DNA of 64,000 nt. Origin: Acidisarcina sp963790505 (lineage in GTDB: Bacteria > Acidobacteriota > Terriglobia > Terriglobales > Acidobacteriaceae). The stretch covers positions 186,001 through 250,000 of the forward strand of contig CAWBOT010000005.1 in the NCBI GenBank assembly GCA_963790505.1, given 5' to 3'. Shown in pieces: positions 35,636 to 45,933 of the stretch; the stretch's first letter is position 1; the number at the start of each line of letters is the position of its first letter. The notes under the pieces are model-generated. The model saw only the letters and a list, made by a program, of their open reading frames with translations. It was not told where the DNA came from and searched no databases. Made by a program: the position numbers and the translations under genes.

Positions 35636-36337
35636 TTAGTCCACCTCCACATCGTCCCCCTCAGTCAATGACAGTTTCATCATCTTTAGAAGACGAGACA
35701 AATCCTTTGTCGCATTCCAGTCCGCCGGCAATTCCAAACGAACTGTGCGGTTTGGCCCGAGAGGAATAGGCATGATGGTTCGTTGCGGATCAAGACTATC
35801 CTCTTCTGCAGTAAACGTCTCACTCTGACGATCGGAAGATTCCTTTTTAGCGCCGTTCTTCCTTGCGCGACGAACCACCCGAACCTGACTTTCAAGAAAC
35901 CCCGACAGAGGCATTTGCGCTGCCTTCGCGGCCTGAAGGAAGAATGTAATCGCCTTGCGTTTTACGTCGCCTTGTACGTTATAGGCCTTTTCAATTTCGT
36001 CATCGAGCATCTTGCTCGTCATCTTGGCAAGCTCATATTTACCAAGAATCTCAGGGTAAGCAGCGCGTAGTAACTTATCTATTTGAGCCGGACGGTCATT
36101 CTTTTCTTTGACGAGCGTCGCCAGACGCTCTGTAGGCTGACCCGAGTCCTGTACTAGACCAAGAAACTTGTATGCAGCAAAAATCAACCCCTGAGTCCCC
36201 CCCGGTTGGGTCTTCCAAATTCCTCGGTCAATCTGTGGCGGGAGTCCGTGTGTTTCAAAGACTTCCAGCGAGTTGATGAGCGTCTTATAGGGGATGTACG
36301 GCGGGGTGGGCCTGACTTCTTGCTGTGCTTCTGCCAT
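35636..36337 (-). CDS. DUF5343 domain protein
   Basis: A 233-residue protein. The first ~140 residues match DUF5343 as I recall it: TPPYIPYKTLINSLEVFETHGLP, IDRGIWKTQPGGTQGLIFAA, YKFLGLVQDSGQPTERLATLV. This region looks like a helical, winged-helix-like domain. The C-terminal part has a basic stretch (VRRARKNGAKK) and ends in a beta-rich tail (RTVRLELPADWNATKDLSRLLKM). Function is unknown. The ATG at 36337 has a good ribosome site (GGAGG, 8 nt upstream). It diverges from the three small genes at 36450-36932, and the intergenic space likely holds both promoters. Confidence 0.8.
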   Translation of the reverse strand: MAEAQQEVRPTPPYIPYKTLINSLEVFETHGLPPQIDRGIWKTQPGGTQGLIFAAYKFLGLVQDSGQPTERLATLVKEKNDRPAQIDKLLRAAYPEILGKYELAKMTSKMLDDEIEKAYNVQGDVKRKAITFFLQAAKAAQMPLSGFLESQVRVVRRARKNGAKKESSDRQSETFTAEEDSLDPQRTIMPIPLGPNRTVRLELPADWNATKDLSRLLKMMKLSLTEGDDVEVD

Positions 36338-36449
36338 CGGAATCCTCCGCCACGGCAACACTGTGGCAATGAATAGAGAGTATCGGAGGATTTACCAGAT
36401 TGCAAGAGGAAATTATGAAACTAGAAAAGATTTTTGTACGCTTTCCAGT

Positions 36450-36656
36450 ATGGAGACACAAGAAATTAAACCGGGTGCTCGAATCGTCGTCAGGGATTTC
36501 TTCGACAACCGCCTTATGCGCGTGGTCGCAGACGTGGACGATAGGTATGTTTTTGTTTGCACTCAGCAAGAATGGGCTAGGGCGCTGCGTGAGAATCGGC
36601 AACCGATTAGCGTAGGATTTCTACATAGGTTTGTAGTGGAGTCAGAAGCGGCATGA
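36450..36656 (+). CDS. small protein of unknown function (68 aa)
   Basis: From ATG 36450: METQEIKPGARIVVRDFFDN, then RLMRVVADVDDRYVFVCTQQ, EWARALRENRQPISVGFLHRF. The run of short beta strands (GARIVVRDF, RVVADVDDRYVFV, ISVGF) suggests a small beta-barrel, of the kind seen in SH3- or KOW-like domains. I do not recognise the family. Its stop overlaps the next start as ATGA, so it is coupled to the gene at 36653, which supports that it is real. It is divergent from the DUF5343 gene. Confidence 0.6.
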   Translation: METQEIKPGARIVVRDFFDNRLMRVVADVDDRYVFVCTQQEWARALRENRQPISVGFLHRFVVESEAA

Positions 36657-36805
36657 AGGTCGAAAAGGACAAATTCGACGCGCTACTTCAGAAGATGCTC
36701 AAGCAGGAGCCTGAAAAGACCAGCGCGATAAAGGGCAAGCCGGGGAATCAGGAGCCGATAATCCCCGCGAGTTCGACGGGAGGCACTAATAGTGGCAATC
36801 ACTGA
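36653..36805 (+). CDS. very small hydrophilic protein (50 aa)
   Basis: ATG 36653 overlaps the previous stop (ATGA). It encodes MKVEKDKFDALLQKMLKQEP followed by a Lys/Pro/Ser-rich tail ending TGGTNSGNH. The N-terminal half could form an amphipathic helix; the rest looks disordered. Similar short KxxFxxLLxKMLxxxP proteins occur in phage and island contexts, often next to small unknown genes, but no function can be named. It overlaps the next gene by 14 bp. Confidence 0.55.
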   Translation: MKVEKDKFDALLQKMLKQEPEKTSAIKGKPGNQEPIIPASSTGGTNSGNH

Positions 36806-36932
36806 GGATGACGCAAAGAGGATGTACGAGAGCGCACTGCGGCAAATCTCAAACCTGCAAACTGCGGTCGGTGAGCTAATGGTGCGAGTGGAAAAACTGG
36901 AACAGAAGATCGAGAAGCTTTCTCAGAAGTAA
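36792..36932 (+). CDS. small coiled-coil protein (46 aa)
   Basis: Starts with GTG 36792, preceded by a strong ribosome site (GGGAGG, 8 nt upstream) inside the previous gene. It encodes AITEDDAKRMYESALRQISN and then heptads LQTAVGELMVRVEKLEQKIE KLSQK, a clear short coiled coil. It is the third of three overlapping small genes in the island. The unit looks like part of a phage or mobile-element cluster, but no partner genes of known function are near. Confidence 0.6.
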   Translation: MAITEDDAKRMYESALRQISNLQTAVGELMVRVEKLEQKIEKLSQK

Positions 36933-37015
36933 AGCGATGCCCTGTCACGGTAGCTTTATTCCACGCTCGGTGCCGTCTCTGTGTCAAGTGCATAAGCATC
37001 TTTACCTCGATCCAC

Positions 37016-37080
37016 CCCCGCCTAACCCACTGAAAACAGGGAATTAGGGGGGAAATCCTGGGGGGAGGGGGGCCCTGGGG
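37016..37080. repeat. dispersed G-rich intergenic repeat, copy A
   Basis: In the 400-bp gap before uvrA, CCTAACCCACTGAAAACAG, then GAATTAGGGGGGAAATCC and TGGGGGGAGGGGGGCCC match an inverted copy at 50807-50865 (CTAAACCGCTGAAAACAAAG, TTTAAGGGGGAAAATCCC, AGGGGGTAGGGGGTC). The G runs could form a quadruplex. The rest of the gap (36933-37332) holds no gene. Confidence 0.65.
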
Positions 37081-37332
37081 CATTCGCGAGTCAGCTCCAG
37101 GCCAGGCGCCGCCAAAATGAGCACGGCAAAGGGCGCTCGCCTCCCGTAACTCCTTTATTTGCACATTTCTGCGGCTAAGCCCAGCAGAATGACATTCTTG
37201 CCGCCTCCCCCTCCGCTAAAGTGAAGCAAACACACGGCTTCTGCACAAAGATGGGAGGGAGGGTTTACTTCCCGATAAACGGCTCGACGCGCACCGGCAG
37301 AACTATAATGGGGAACACGGGATCCTCCAGCA

Positions 37333-40314
<2,982 letters not shown>

Positions 40315-40316
40315 CG

Positions 40317-41645
40317 ATGCGCCGCAGCCTTCCCGCTTTCGAACTCCTCGCGTTGCTGGCCCTTCCGGCTGCGGTGATGGCGCAGCAGGCGCCCTTGCCG
40401 CCGGGGACTTCGGTGCCCGACACCTCAGCGAAGACCGCGCAGGCGGACTCGAACTCCCCGGTCTCTGAGGCCGAAGGCGATATCGCACTGCAGAACTACG
40501 ACGGCGCGCAGAAGCTGCTGCTGCCATGGATCAGCGCACACTCCACCGATGCCAGGGCGCTCTTCGATCTGGGTTACCTCGACGACGCCCAGAACCATCC
40601 CGACGCAGCCATCGCTAACTATAAGAAAGCGATCGCCGCCGATCCCAAACAGTTTGAGGCGCGGTTGTCGCTGGGGCTGCTGCTCGCGCGGCAGGACCAT
40701 GCGCAGGAAGCACTTGAGCAACTCGCAGTCGCGGTGACGCTGGAGCCGAATCCCCCCAACCCGGGCGCCCAGGCCCAGGCTTTCCGCGCTCTGGCGCGGC
40801 TGGAACGGTCAAGCGATCCGCCGGCCGCGAAGCAGCATCTGCTCGAGGCCCTGCGGCTCGGGCCTGAACAGCCCGACGACGTGCTGCTGACGGCGGAGAT
40901 CGCGACCGCCAACGACGATGACGAGACTGCGGAGGCGGCATACCGGCGGGTGTTGGTAAAAGAGCCGGAATCGTCCGCTGCCATCGCCGGATTGGTGCAT
41001 CTTCTGCTCAAACAGAAGAAGTACAATGAGGCGGAACCGCTCTTGCGCGCAGCGATTGCTCGCGATCCCGACGACCCGGCGCTGAATTCCCAGCTTGCCA
41101 GCACCCTGACCTATGAGGGCAAAGAAGACGAAGCCATCGCAGTTTTGGAGAAACTGCACAAGCTGAAACCCGAAGATCCGGTCATCGGCCTGATGCTCGC
41201 GGACGCCTATACCCAAAATGGAAGTCCCGACGAGGCTGATCCCATTCTGGCGGAGTTGCTGAAGAAATCGCCTCAGAATGCCGATCTCCTGAGTGCCAGA
41301 GGTGAGAATCTATTGCAGCAGCATCGCTACCCGGAGGCGATCGTGGCGATCCGGGCAGCCCTGAAGGCGGCGCCGGAAAACCCTGACGACTGGATGGGCC
41401 TGGCAATTGCGGCCTCGCAGGCCCACGATTACCAGACCGTATTAGAAGCTCTTTCGATGAGAGCAAAATATGCCGCCGAAAACCCGGGAAGTAACTTCCT
41501 TCGGGCGACAGCGTACGATAATTTGCATCAGAAGAAGCAAGCTGTGGAGTATTATGAAAAGTTCCTGGCCTCCTCGGCAGGAAAGTTTCCAAATCAGGAG
41601 TGGGAGGCCCAGCACCGGCTGATCGCTCTTGGCAAGTCGAACTAG
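40317..41645 (+). CDS. exported tetratricopeptide-repeat protein
   Basis: A 442-residue protein: signal peptide (AFELLALLALPAAVMA, cleavage before QQAPLPP), then at least eight TPR units, for example ARALFDLGYLDDAQNHPDAA, AANYKKAIAADPKQFEARLS, AAYRRVLVKEPESSAAIAG and PLLRAAIARDPDDPALNS. TPRs build protein-binding scaffolds; the periplasmic partner is unknown. It starts 2 bp after the uvrA stop, which is unusual for an exported protein and implies transcriptional coupling to DNA repair by position only. The frame extends upstream into uvrA but the ATG at 40317 begins a clean signal peptide. Confidence 0.88.
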   Translation: MRRSLPAFELLALLALPAAVMAQQAPLPPGTSVPDTSAKTAQADSNSPVSEAEGDIALQNYDGAQKLLLPWISAHSTDARALFDLGYLDDAQNHPDAAIANYKKAIAADPKQFEARLSLGLLLARQDHAQEALEQLAVAVTLEPNPPNPGAQAQAFRALARLERSSDPPAAKQHLLEALRLGPEQPDDVLLTAEIATANDDDETAEAAYRRVLVKEPESSAAIAGLVHLLLKQKKYNEAEPLLRAAIARDPDDPALNSQLASTLTYEGKEDEAIAVLEKLHKLKPEDPVIGLMLADAYTQNGSPDEADPILAELLKKSPQNADLLSARGENLLQQHRYPEAIVAIRAALKAAPENPDDWMGLAIAASQAHDYQTVLEALSMRAKYAAENPGSNFLRATAYDNLHQKKQAVEYYEKFLASSAGKFPNQEWEAQHRLIALGKSN

Positions 41646-41646
41646 A

Positions 41647-41753
41647 GCATTTTCGCAATAGGCGTAAACCGAAGCCGCAGGTTCGGCTGGCCTTCTCCTT
41701 AAGAAAAGGCCAACACGACCTTCGCTGGAAAGTTCACAGTATTGCGAGAATGC
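41647..41753. repeat. MITE-like palindromic element
   Basis: The 107-bp element is bounded by GCATTTTCGCAATA (41647-41660) and TATTGCGAGAATGC (41740-41753), which are inverted copies with one mismatch. An inner hairpin (GGCCTT...AAGGCC) lies near 41689-41711. It has no coding capacity. This size and structure fit a small non-autonomous or REP-type element between the TPR gene and the next small exported protein. Confidence 0.6.
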
Positions 41754-41817
41754 ACTAAGGCGGAATCCAAAAGCTCCGCCTGAGCGTATCGTTCCCGTGG
41801 CACCCAGGAGGTGCATC

Positions 41818-42276
41818 ATGCGGTTCGTCGCAGCATCGGCCAGCGTTCTCTCTCTCGTCTTTCTTATGCCCGCTCCGGGCGCCCTCGCGGTGGATGAAAA
41901 AGTTGTGGACGCGCAAGCTCTGCTGGCGCTCCAGCAGCGTGCCAGCCAGGCCACGCCTCGCGAGCAGTGTTTTCTTTATGCGGAAATCGTCCACGATATG
42001 ACCGAACTCGCCGGGCGGCAACTTTCGGACGGGAATATCGAACAGGCCTCCGGGACCATCAAAGTGGTGCAGGAATATGCTGCCAAGATCCACATGGACG
42101 TATCGGCCGACAGCAAGAAACTCAAGAACGCAGAGATCCTCATGCGCCACACCGCTTTCCGTCTGAAAGACATCCTCGCGCAAGCCTCCTTGGACGATCG
42201 CCCGACACTCGACGCCACGCTGAAACAGCTTGACCAGGTCCAGGCGGAGATGATGTTGCAAGTCTTTCGGCGGTAG
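41818..42276 (+). CDS. small exported protein, unknown function
   Basis: A 152-residue protein from ATG 41818, behind a strong AGGAGGTG. It has a signal peptide (MRFVAASASVLSLVFLMPAP to GALA) and a mature, mostly alpha-helical part: QALLALQQRASQATPREQCF, LYAEIVHDMTELAGRQLSDG, KKLKNAEILMRHTAFRLKDI. No family is recognised. The helical pattern and pairing with the next gene (14 bp downstream, also exported and helical) suggest that the two proteins act together in the periplasm. Confidence 0.75.
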   Translation: MRFVAASASVLSLVFLMPAPGALAVDEKVVDAQALLALQQRASQATPREQCFLYAEIVHDMTELAGRQLSDGNIEQASGTIKVVQEYAAKIHMDVSADSKKLKNAEILMRHTAFRLKDILAQASLDDRPTLDATLKQLDQVQAEMMLQVFRR

Positions 42277-42290
42277 AGGGCAGAGCCGCA

Positions 42291-42872
42291 GTGATTCGTG
42301 AATCTAAGCAGGAAACTGCCCGCCGGCTCGGTAGTCTCTTCCCTCAATTGGCATTGGCGGCGCTGCTTCTTCTGGCTGGCTTCGCTACGTCGTCATTGGG
42401 TCAGGCAAAGAAAGATCCACTCAACGATACCGAAGTCGAAGCAGTCCGCGAAGTCGCCGACCAACCGGTTGAGCGGGTCAGGCTGTACATGAAGTTCATC
42501 GGGCAACGAACCGACGCGATCGATGAGATCGCCGGCGATACCCGGATTCAGGACAAGTCCGCAAAACTTCATAACCTGCTTGAGGAGTACACCCGGCTGG
42601 TCGATGAACTTCAGGACAATCTCGACTCCTACGATGAAACCCACAGCGACGTGCGCAAAGCGCTTAAGGAACTTGTTCCGGCCACGCAGAAATGGCTGGT
42701 GACGCTGAACAAGCCGGTTCCCGATCAGAGTTACGATTTCTCGCGCAAGACAGCGGTCGAAGCGGGTGAGAGCCTGAACGAGCAGGCCAAGAAGCTGCAA
42801 ACCGACCAGGAGAAATGGTTCGCCGAGCAGAAAAAGAAGAACAAGGATGCCGAGAAGGCCGCCGGACCGTAA
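42291..42872 (+). CDS. exported helical protein, unknown function
   Basis: A 193-residue protein from GTG 42291. After a signal peptide (LALAALLLLAGFATSSLGQA) it is a chain of charged helices: EVEAVREVADQPVERVRLYM, EIAGDTRIQDKSAKLHNLLE, DELQDNLDSYDETHSDVRKA, ending in a very Lys/Glu-rich tail (KWFAEQKKKNKDAEKAAG). It looks like a coiled-coil periplasmic protein. It follows the 41818 gene after 14 bp, forming a two-gene unit. No function can be assigned. Confidence 0.75.
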   Translation: MIRESKQETARRLGSLFPQLALAALLLLAGFATSSLGQAKKDPLNDTEVEAVREVADQPVERVRLYMKFIGQRTDAIDEIAGDTRIQDKSAKLHNLLEEYTRLVDELQDNLDSYDETHSDVRKALKELVPATQKWLVTLNKPVPDQSYDFSRKTAVEAGESLNEQAKKLQTDQEKWFAEQKKKNKDAEKAAGP

Positions 42873-43112
42873 TCCTCCATCATCCTCCTCTTTTCCGAAC
42901 ATACAAGCCGTGCCGTTCGATCCCGTGACACAAGCACCCCTGCGGGTGATGAATCTCGGGATTTACTCCAAACTTGCAACAAAATCCCCTGCCGGCATTG
43001 ATTTGTTCGGCGCGAAGCGTCTACATTGGGTTCTGCCGGTCTTCGGCGGGCGAATGCGATGGCAATCCAACCGCGCTCATCGAAGGCGATTTCTTTGCAG
43101 GAGGAGCACTTG

Positions 43113-44090
43113 ATGAGCGTTTCCCGCCGTGGATTTCTCGCTGGGCTCGCAGCCTCGGGTATGGCTGCCCAACTTCCCTTGGCGGCCCGCGCCGCTGCCG
43201 GTGCGTCCACTACGTGCCCCTTCCGTCTCGCGGTGATCAATGATGAAATCTCGCAGGACTTCGAACACTCCTGTCAGGTTGCTGCGCAGGACTTCGGCCT
43301 CCAGTGGATTGAGCTGCGCGGAATGTGGAACAAAAACATCACCGCGCTCACTGACAAAGAGATCGCCGACGCCGTTAAGATCCTGGACAAATACAAGCTT
43401 CGCGTCACCGACATCGCCAGCCCCCTCTTTAAGGTTGACTGGCCCGGAGCGCCTCTTTCGAAGGAGAGCCCCAGCCACGATCAGTTCCACGCCGACTTCG
43501 ATTTCAAGGCGCAGACCGCGCTTCTCGATCACTGCATCGCGCTGACCAAGGCCTTCAACACCGACCGTATTCGCTGTTTCGATTTCTGGAGGCTGGAAGA
43601 CCAGAAGCCCTATCGCGCGGCGATTAACGATACATTGCGCAAGGCCGCCGAGACGTGCGCCAAGAGCAACGTCATCCTGCTGCTGGAAAATGAGATGGCC
43701 TGCAACACCGGGACCGGCGAAGAAGGCGCGGCGGTGCTGGCGGCGGTCCCGAATAAGAACTTCATGATTAACTGGGACCCGGGTAACGCTGGCACTTTCC
43801 CTGGAAACGTCCCATATCCGAATGGCTACGATTCGCTGCCCAAGGACCGCATCGGTCATTGTCACTGTAAGAATGTGAACCGCAAACCTGACGGCAAGTA
43901 TGAGTGGGAGCCGGTCAACATCGGCGTTGTCGATTGGGTCGGTCAGTTTCGTGCTCTTCAAAGCCAGGGCTATCACTACGGGCTCAGCCTGGAGACGCAT
44001 TGGCGTGGAGCCGGAACGCCTGAGGCATCGACCCGCATCAGCATGGCCGGCCTCAAGGAAGATCTCACAAAGGCCGGAATCTCCTGCTGA
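43113..44090 (+). CDS. Tat-exported sugar phosphate isomerase/epimerase-like protein
   Basis: A 325-residue protein from ATG 43113, with AGGAGG 8 nt upstream. The N-terminus carries a twin-arginine signal, MSVSRRGFLAGLAASGMAAQ, with cleavage after ARA. The mature part resembles the xylose-isomerase-like TIM barrel (AP endonuclease 2 superfamily): RLAVINDEISQDFE, DFGLQWIELRGMW, LLLENEMACNTGTG (metal Glu), MINWDPGNAG (Asp), IGHCHCKNV (His) and GLSLETHWRG (Glu). Such exported members are common in Acidobacteria and related phyla and probably act on sugars. The cupin gene follows 145 bp on. Confidence 0.88.
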   Translation: MSVSRRGFLAGLAASGMAAQLPLAARAAAGASTTCPFRLAVINDEISQDFEHSCQVAAQDFGLQWIELRGMWNKNITALTDKEIADAVKILDKYKLRVTDIASPLFKVDWPGAPLSKESPSHDQFHADFDFKAQTALLDHCIALTKAFNTDRIRCFDFWRLEDQKPYRAAINDTLRKAAETCAKSNVILLLENEMACNTGTGEEGAAVLAAVPNKNFMINWDPGNAGTFPGNVPYPNGYDSLPKDRIGHCHCKNVNRKPDGKYEWEPVNIGVVDWVGQFRALQSQGYHYGLSLETHWRGAGTPEASTRISMAGLKEDLTKAGISC

Positions 44091-44235
44091 ACCCTCACTC
44101 GCGCTCCAGCGAGTGACGATGCGTTCGATGCCTTTAGCCAACCGCGCCGCGGCTGATATGCTCAGCGAATCGGCATTGGCAATGAGGCTTGACCGCCCGA
44201 GAGCAATGCGGGAGGGATGTCGGGAGCGAACGAGC

Positions 44236-44814
44236 ATGGACCGCAGAGACTTCATCGGTATTCTCACTGCTGCGATAGCGTCAACTCCGGTGATGAGTGG
44301 GCAAACCTCGGAGCATAGTGGTCCGCCTTTGCTTGTGCCGGCGGGGACTTCCCGCAATGCCGAGGGAAAGACGGCGCCAGCGGCCGACGGAGACTTCCGT
44401 TTCCTGCTACGCACGGCGGACTCAGGCGGGCGCACCTGCATCTTCAGTGCGGACACACCCACAGGCAAGGGTCCTCACCTGCATGTGCATCACGAGCAGG
44501 ACGAGTGGTTCTACATCTTGTCTGGAGAGATGGTGGCCGAAGTCGGTGGCAAGCTATACAGGCTGAGGGCCGGCGATTCGTTCTTTGCGCCGATGCAGGT
44601 GCCGCATCGGTACGGAAACCCGGCCCCAACGATCAGCCGCTATCTGATCATCTGCGCGCCCGGCGGTGGAATAGAGCAGTTCTTCGAGGCCTTGGAAGCA
44701 AAACATGCCGCCGGACCCTTGAGCCACGCAGAGTATGCGAAGCTCTGGGAGCAGTTCCATATGACGCTGCTCGGAGACGCCCTCACGATGGACGAGATGA
44801 AGCGCGCTGTCTAG
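44236..44814 (+). CDS. cupin domain protein, probably exported
   Basis: A 192-residue protein from ATG 44236. The N-terminus MDRRDFIGILTAAIASTPVM has a twin-arginine-like RRDF followed by a hydrophobic stretch, so export is likely. The single cupin domain shows motif 1 GPHLHVHHEQDEWFYILSGEM (His, His, Glu metal ligands) and motif 2 FFAPMQVPHRYGN. Substrate unknown; many quercetinase-like and sugar-related cupins look alike. Its stop overlaps the convergent sdhB stop by 3 bp. The frame is open upstream, but that part overlaps the preceding gene. Confidence 0.85.
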   Translation: MDRRDFIGILTAAIASTPVMSGQTSEHSGPPLLVPAGTSRNAEGKTAPAADGDFRFLLRTADSGGRTCIFSADTPTGKGPHLHVHHEQDEWFYILSGEMVAEVGGKLYRLRAGDSFFAPMQVPHRYGNPAPTISRYLIICAPGGGIEQFFEALEAKHAAGPLSHAEYAKLWEQFHMTLLGDALTMDEMKRAV

Positions 44815-45560
44815 TGAGTGAAGATGTCCTTGATGCTTTGCACGATCACATCGCGGCTCACGTCGGAGATGGCGCGAGTGAGCGGTAGCCCCTTAGGGCA
44901 CGCGTTGACGCAGTTCTGGGCGTAGGCGCAGTCGGCGATGCCCCCGTCGCCCATGAGCGCGCGCAGTCGGTCTTCCTTGAGCACCTTGCCGGTGGGGTTT
45001 TCATTAAACAGCTTGACCTGGGCAATGGTTGCCGCGCCGACGAAGCCGGTCGCCACGTTGAACTGCGGGCAAACCTCCATACAAATCGTGCAGGAGATGC
45101 AGTTCGAGAGCGGGTAACTCTCTTCCTGCGACTGGGGCAAAATGCGCGGCCCGGGGCCGAGGTCGTAGGTGCCGTCAACAGGAACCCAGGCCTTCACTCG
45201 CTTGAGATTTTCAAAGAGCACGCTGCGATCGACGGCAAGGTCGCGGACGACGGGGAACTTTGACAGCGGCTCGAGTTTGACGGGCTGCTCGAGATTGTCG
45301 ATCAGCGCCGAACAGGCCATCTTCGCCTTGCCGTTGATGAGCATCGCGCAGGAGCCGCAGATCTCTTCAAGGCAGTTCGAGTCGTAGGCGATGGGCGTGG
45401 TGGCCTTGCCGTCGGCGGTGACCGGGTTGGCGGCGATCTCCATCATGGAGGAGATGACGTTCATCCCGGGCCGATAGGGGATTTCGAATTTGTCCCAATG
45501 GGCAGCGGCGTCGGGACCGCTCTGGCGTTTGATTTCGATCTTGATCGTGCGCTCGGGCAT
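44811..45560 (-). CDS. sdhB: succinate dehydrogenase iron-sulfur subunit
   Basis: A 249-residue protein carrying the electron-transfer chain of complex II. Cys motifs for [2Fe-2S] lie in SNCLEEICGSCAMLINGK with a further Cys in KMACSAL; [4Fe-4S] in NCISCTICMEVCPQ; and [3Fe-4S] in AQNCVNACPKGLPL. It passes electrons from SdhA flavin to the membrane quinone site in SdhC. Gene order on the minus strand is sdhC-sdhA-yciI-like-sdhB. It begins 68 bp after the YciI-like gene. Confidence 0.96.
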   Translation of the reverse strand: MPERTIKIEIKRQSGPDAAAHWDKFEIPYRPGMNVISSMMEIAANPVTADGKATTPIAYDSNCLEEICGSCAMLINGKAKMACSALIDNLEQPVKLEPLSKFPVVRDLAVDRSVLFENLKRVKAWVPVDGTYDLGPGPRILPQSQEESYPLSNCISCTICMEVCPQFNVATGFVGAATIAQVKLFNENPTGKVLKEDRLRALMGDGGIADCAYAQNCVNACPKGLPLTRAISDVSRDVIVQSIKDIFTH

Positions 45561-45628
45561 TCGTTTCTCCGATTCTCTCTTACAATCCGCGCTTGATTAG
45601 CCTCGCGGATCTCAAACACCCGTCGCCT

Positions 45629-45922
45629 TTATTGGCCCGGATGTACAGCGCGCATTGGGTATATCTCGTAGCGGTTTAGAACTTTCGCCGGATCTTGATC
45701 CAGCAAGGACTTTACGGTTGCTTCATCTTCCGCTTCGATGACACCCATTCCGAAAACGCCGGCAGGATCCATCACCGGGCCGAAGACGAGGACTGCCTTC
45801 TTGTTCATCAACTCCCGCCAGTAGCCGGCGTGGCGCATCATGATCTCGCGTTCGTCCGCGCTCATGTCCTGCGCGAAGGTGAGACGATGCGGGATCAATT
45901 TGACGAAGAAATGCTGGCTCAT
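45629..45922 (-). CDS. YciI-like protein
   Basis: A 97-residue ferredoxin-fold protein of the YciI family: HFFVKLIPHRLTFAQDMSAD, HAGYWRELMNKKAVLVFGPV, GMGVIEAEDEATVKSLLDQD and EIYPMRAV. A conserved His-Asp pair is usual in the family, but no general function is established. It sits between sdhA (11 bp upstream) and sdhB (68 bp downstream), in the succinate dehydrogenase operon. That location is unusual and suggests cotranscription, not necessarily a role in the enzyme. Confidence 0.9.
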   Translation of the reverse strand: MSQHFFVKLIPHRLTFAQDMSADEREIMMRHAGYWRELMNKKAVLVFGPVMDPAGVFGMGVIEAEDEATVKSLLDQDPAKVLNRYEIYPMRAVHPGQ

Positions 45923-45933
45923 GGCTATAGCTC

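Noticed and set aside
43077..44468. Long minus-strand frame opposite the isomerase and cupin genes
   Set aside because: It is the mirror of two well-supported plus-strand genes in GC-rich sequence; no recognisable domain.
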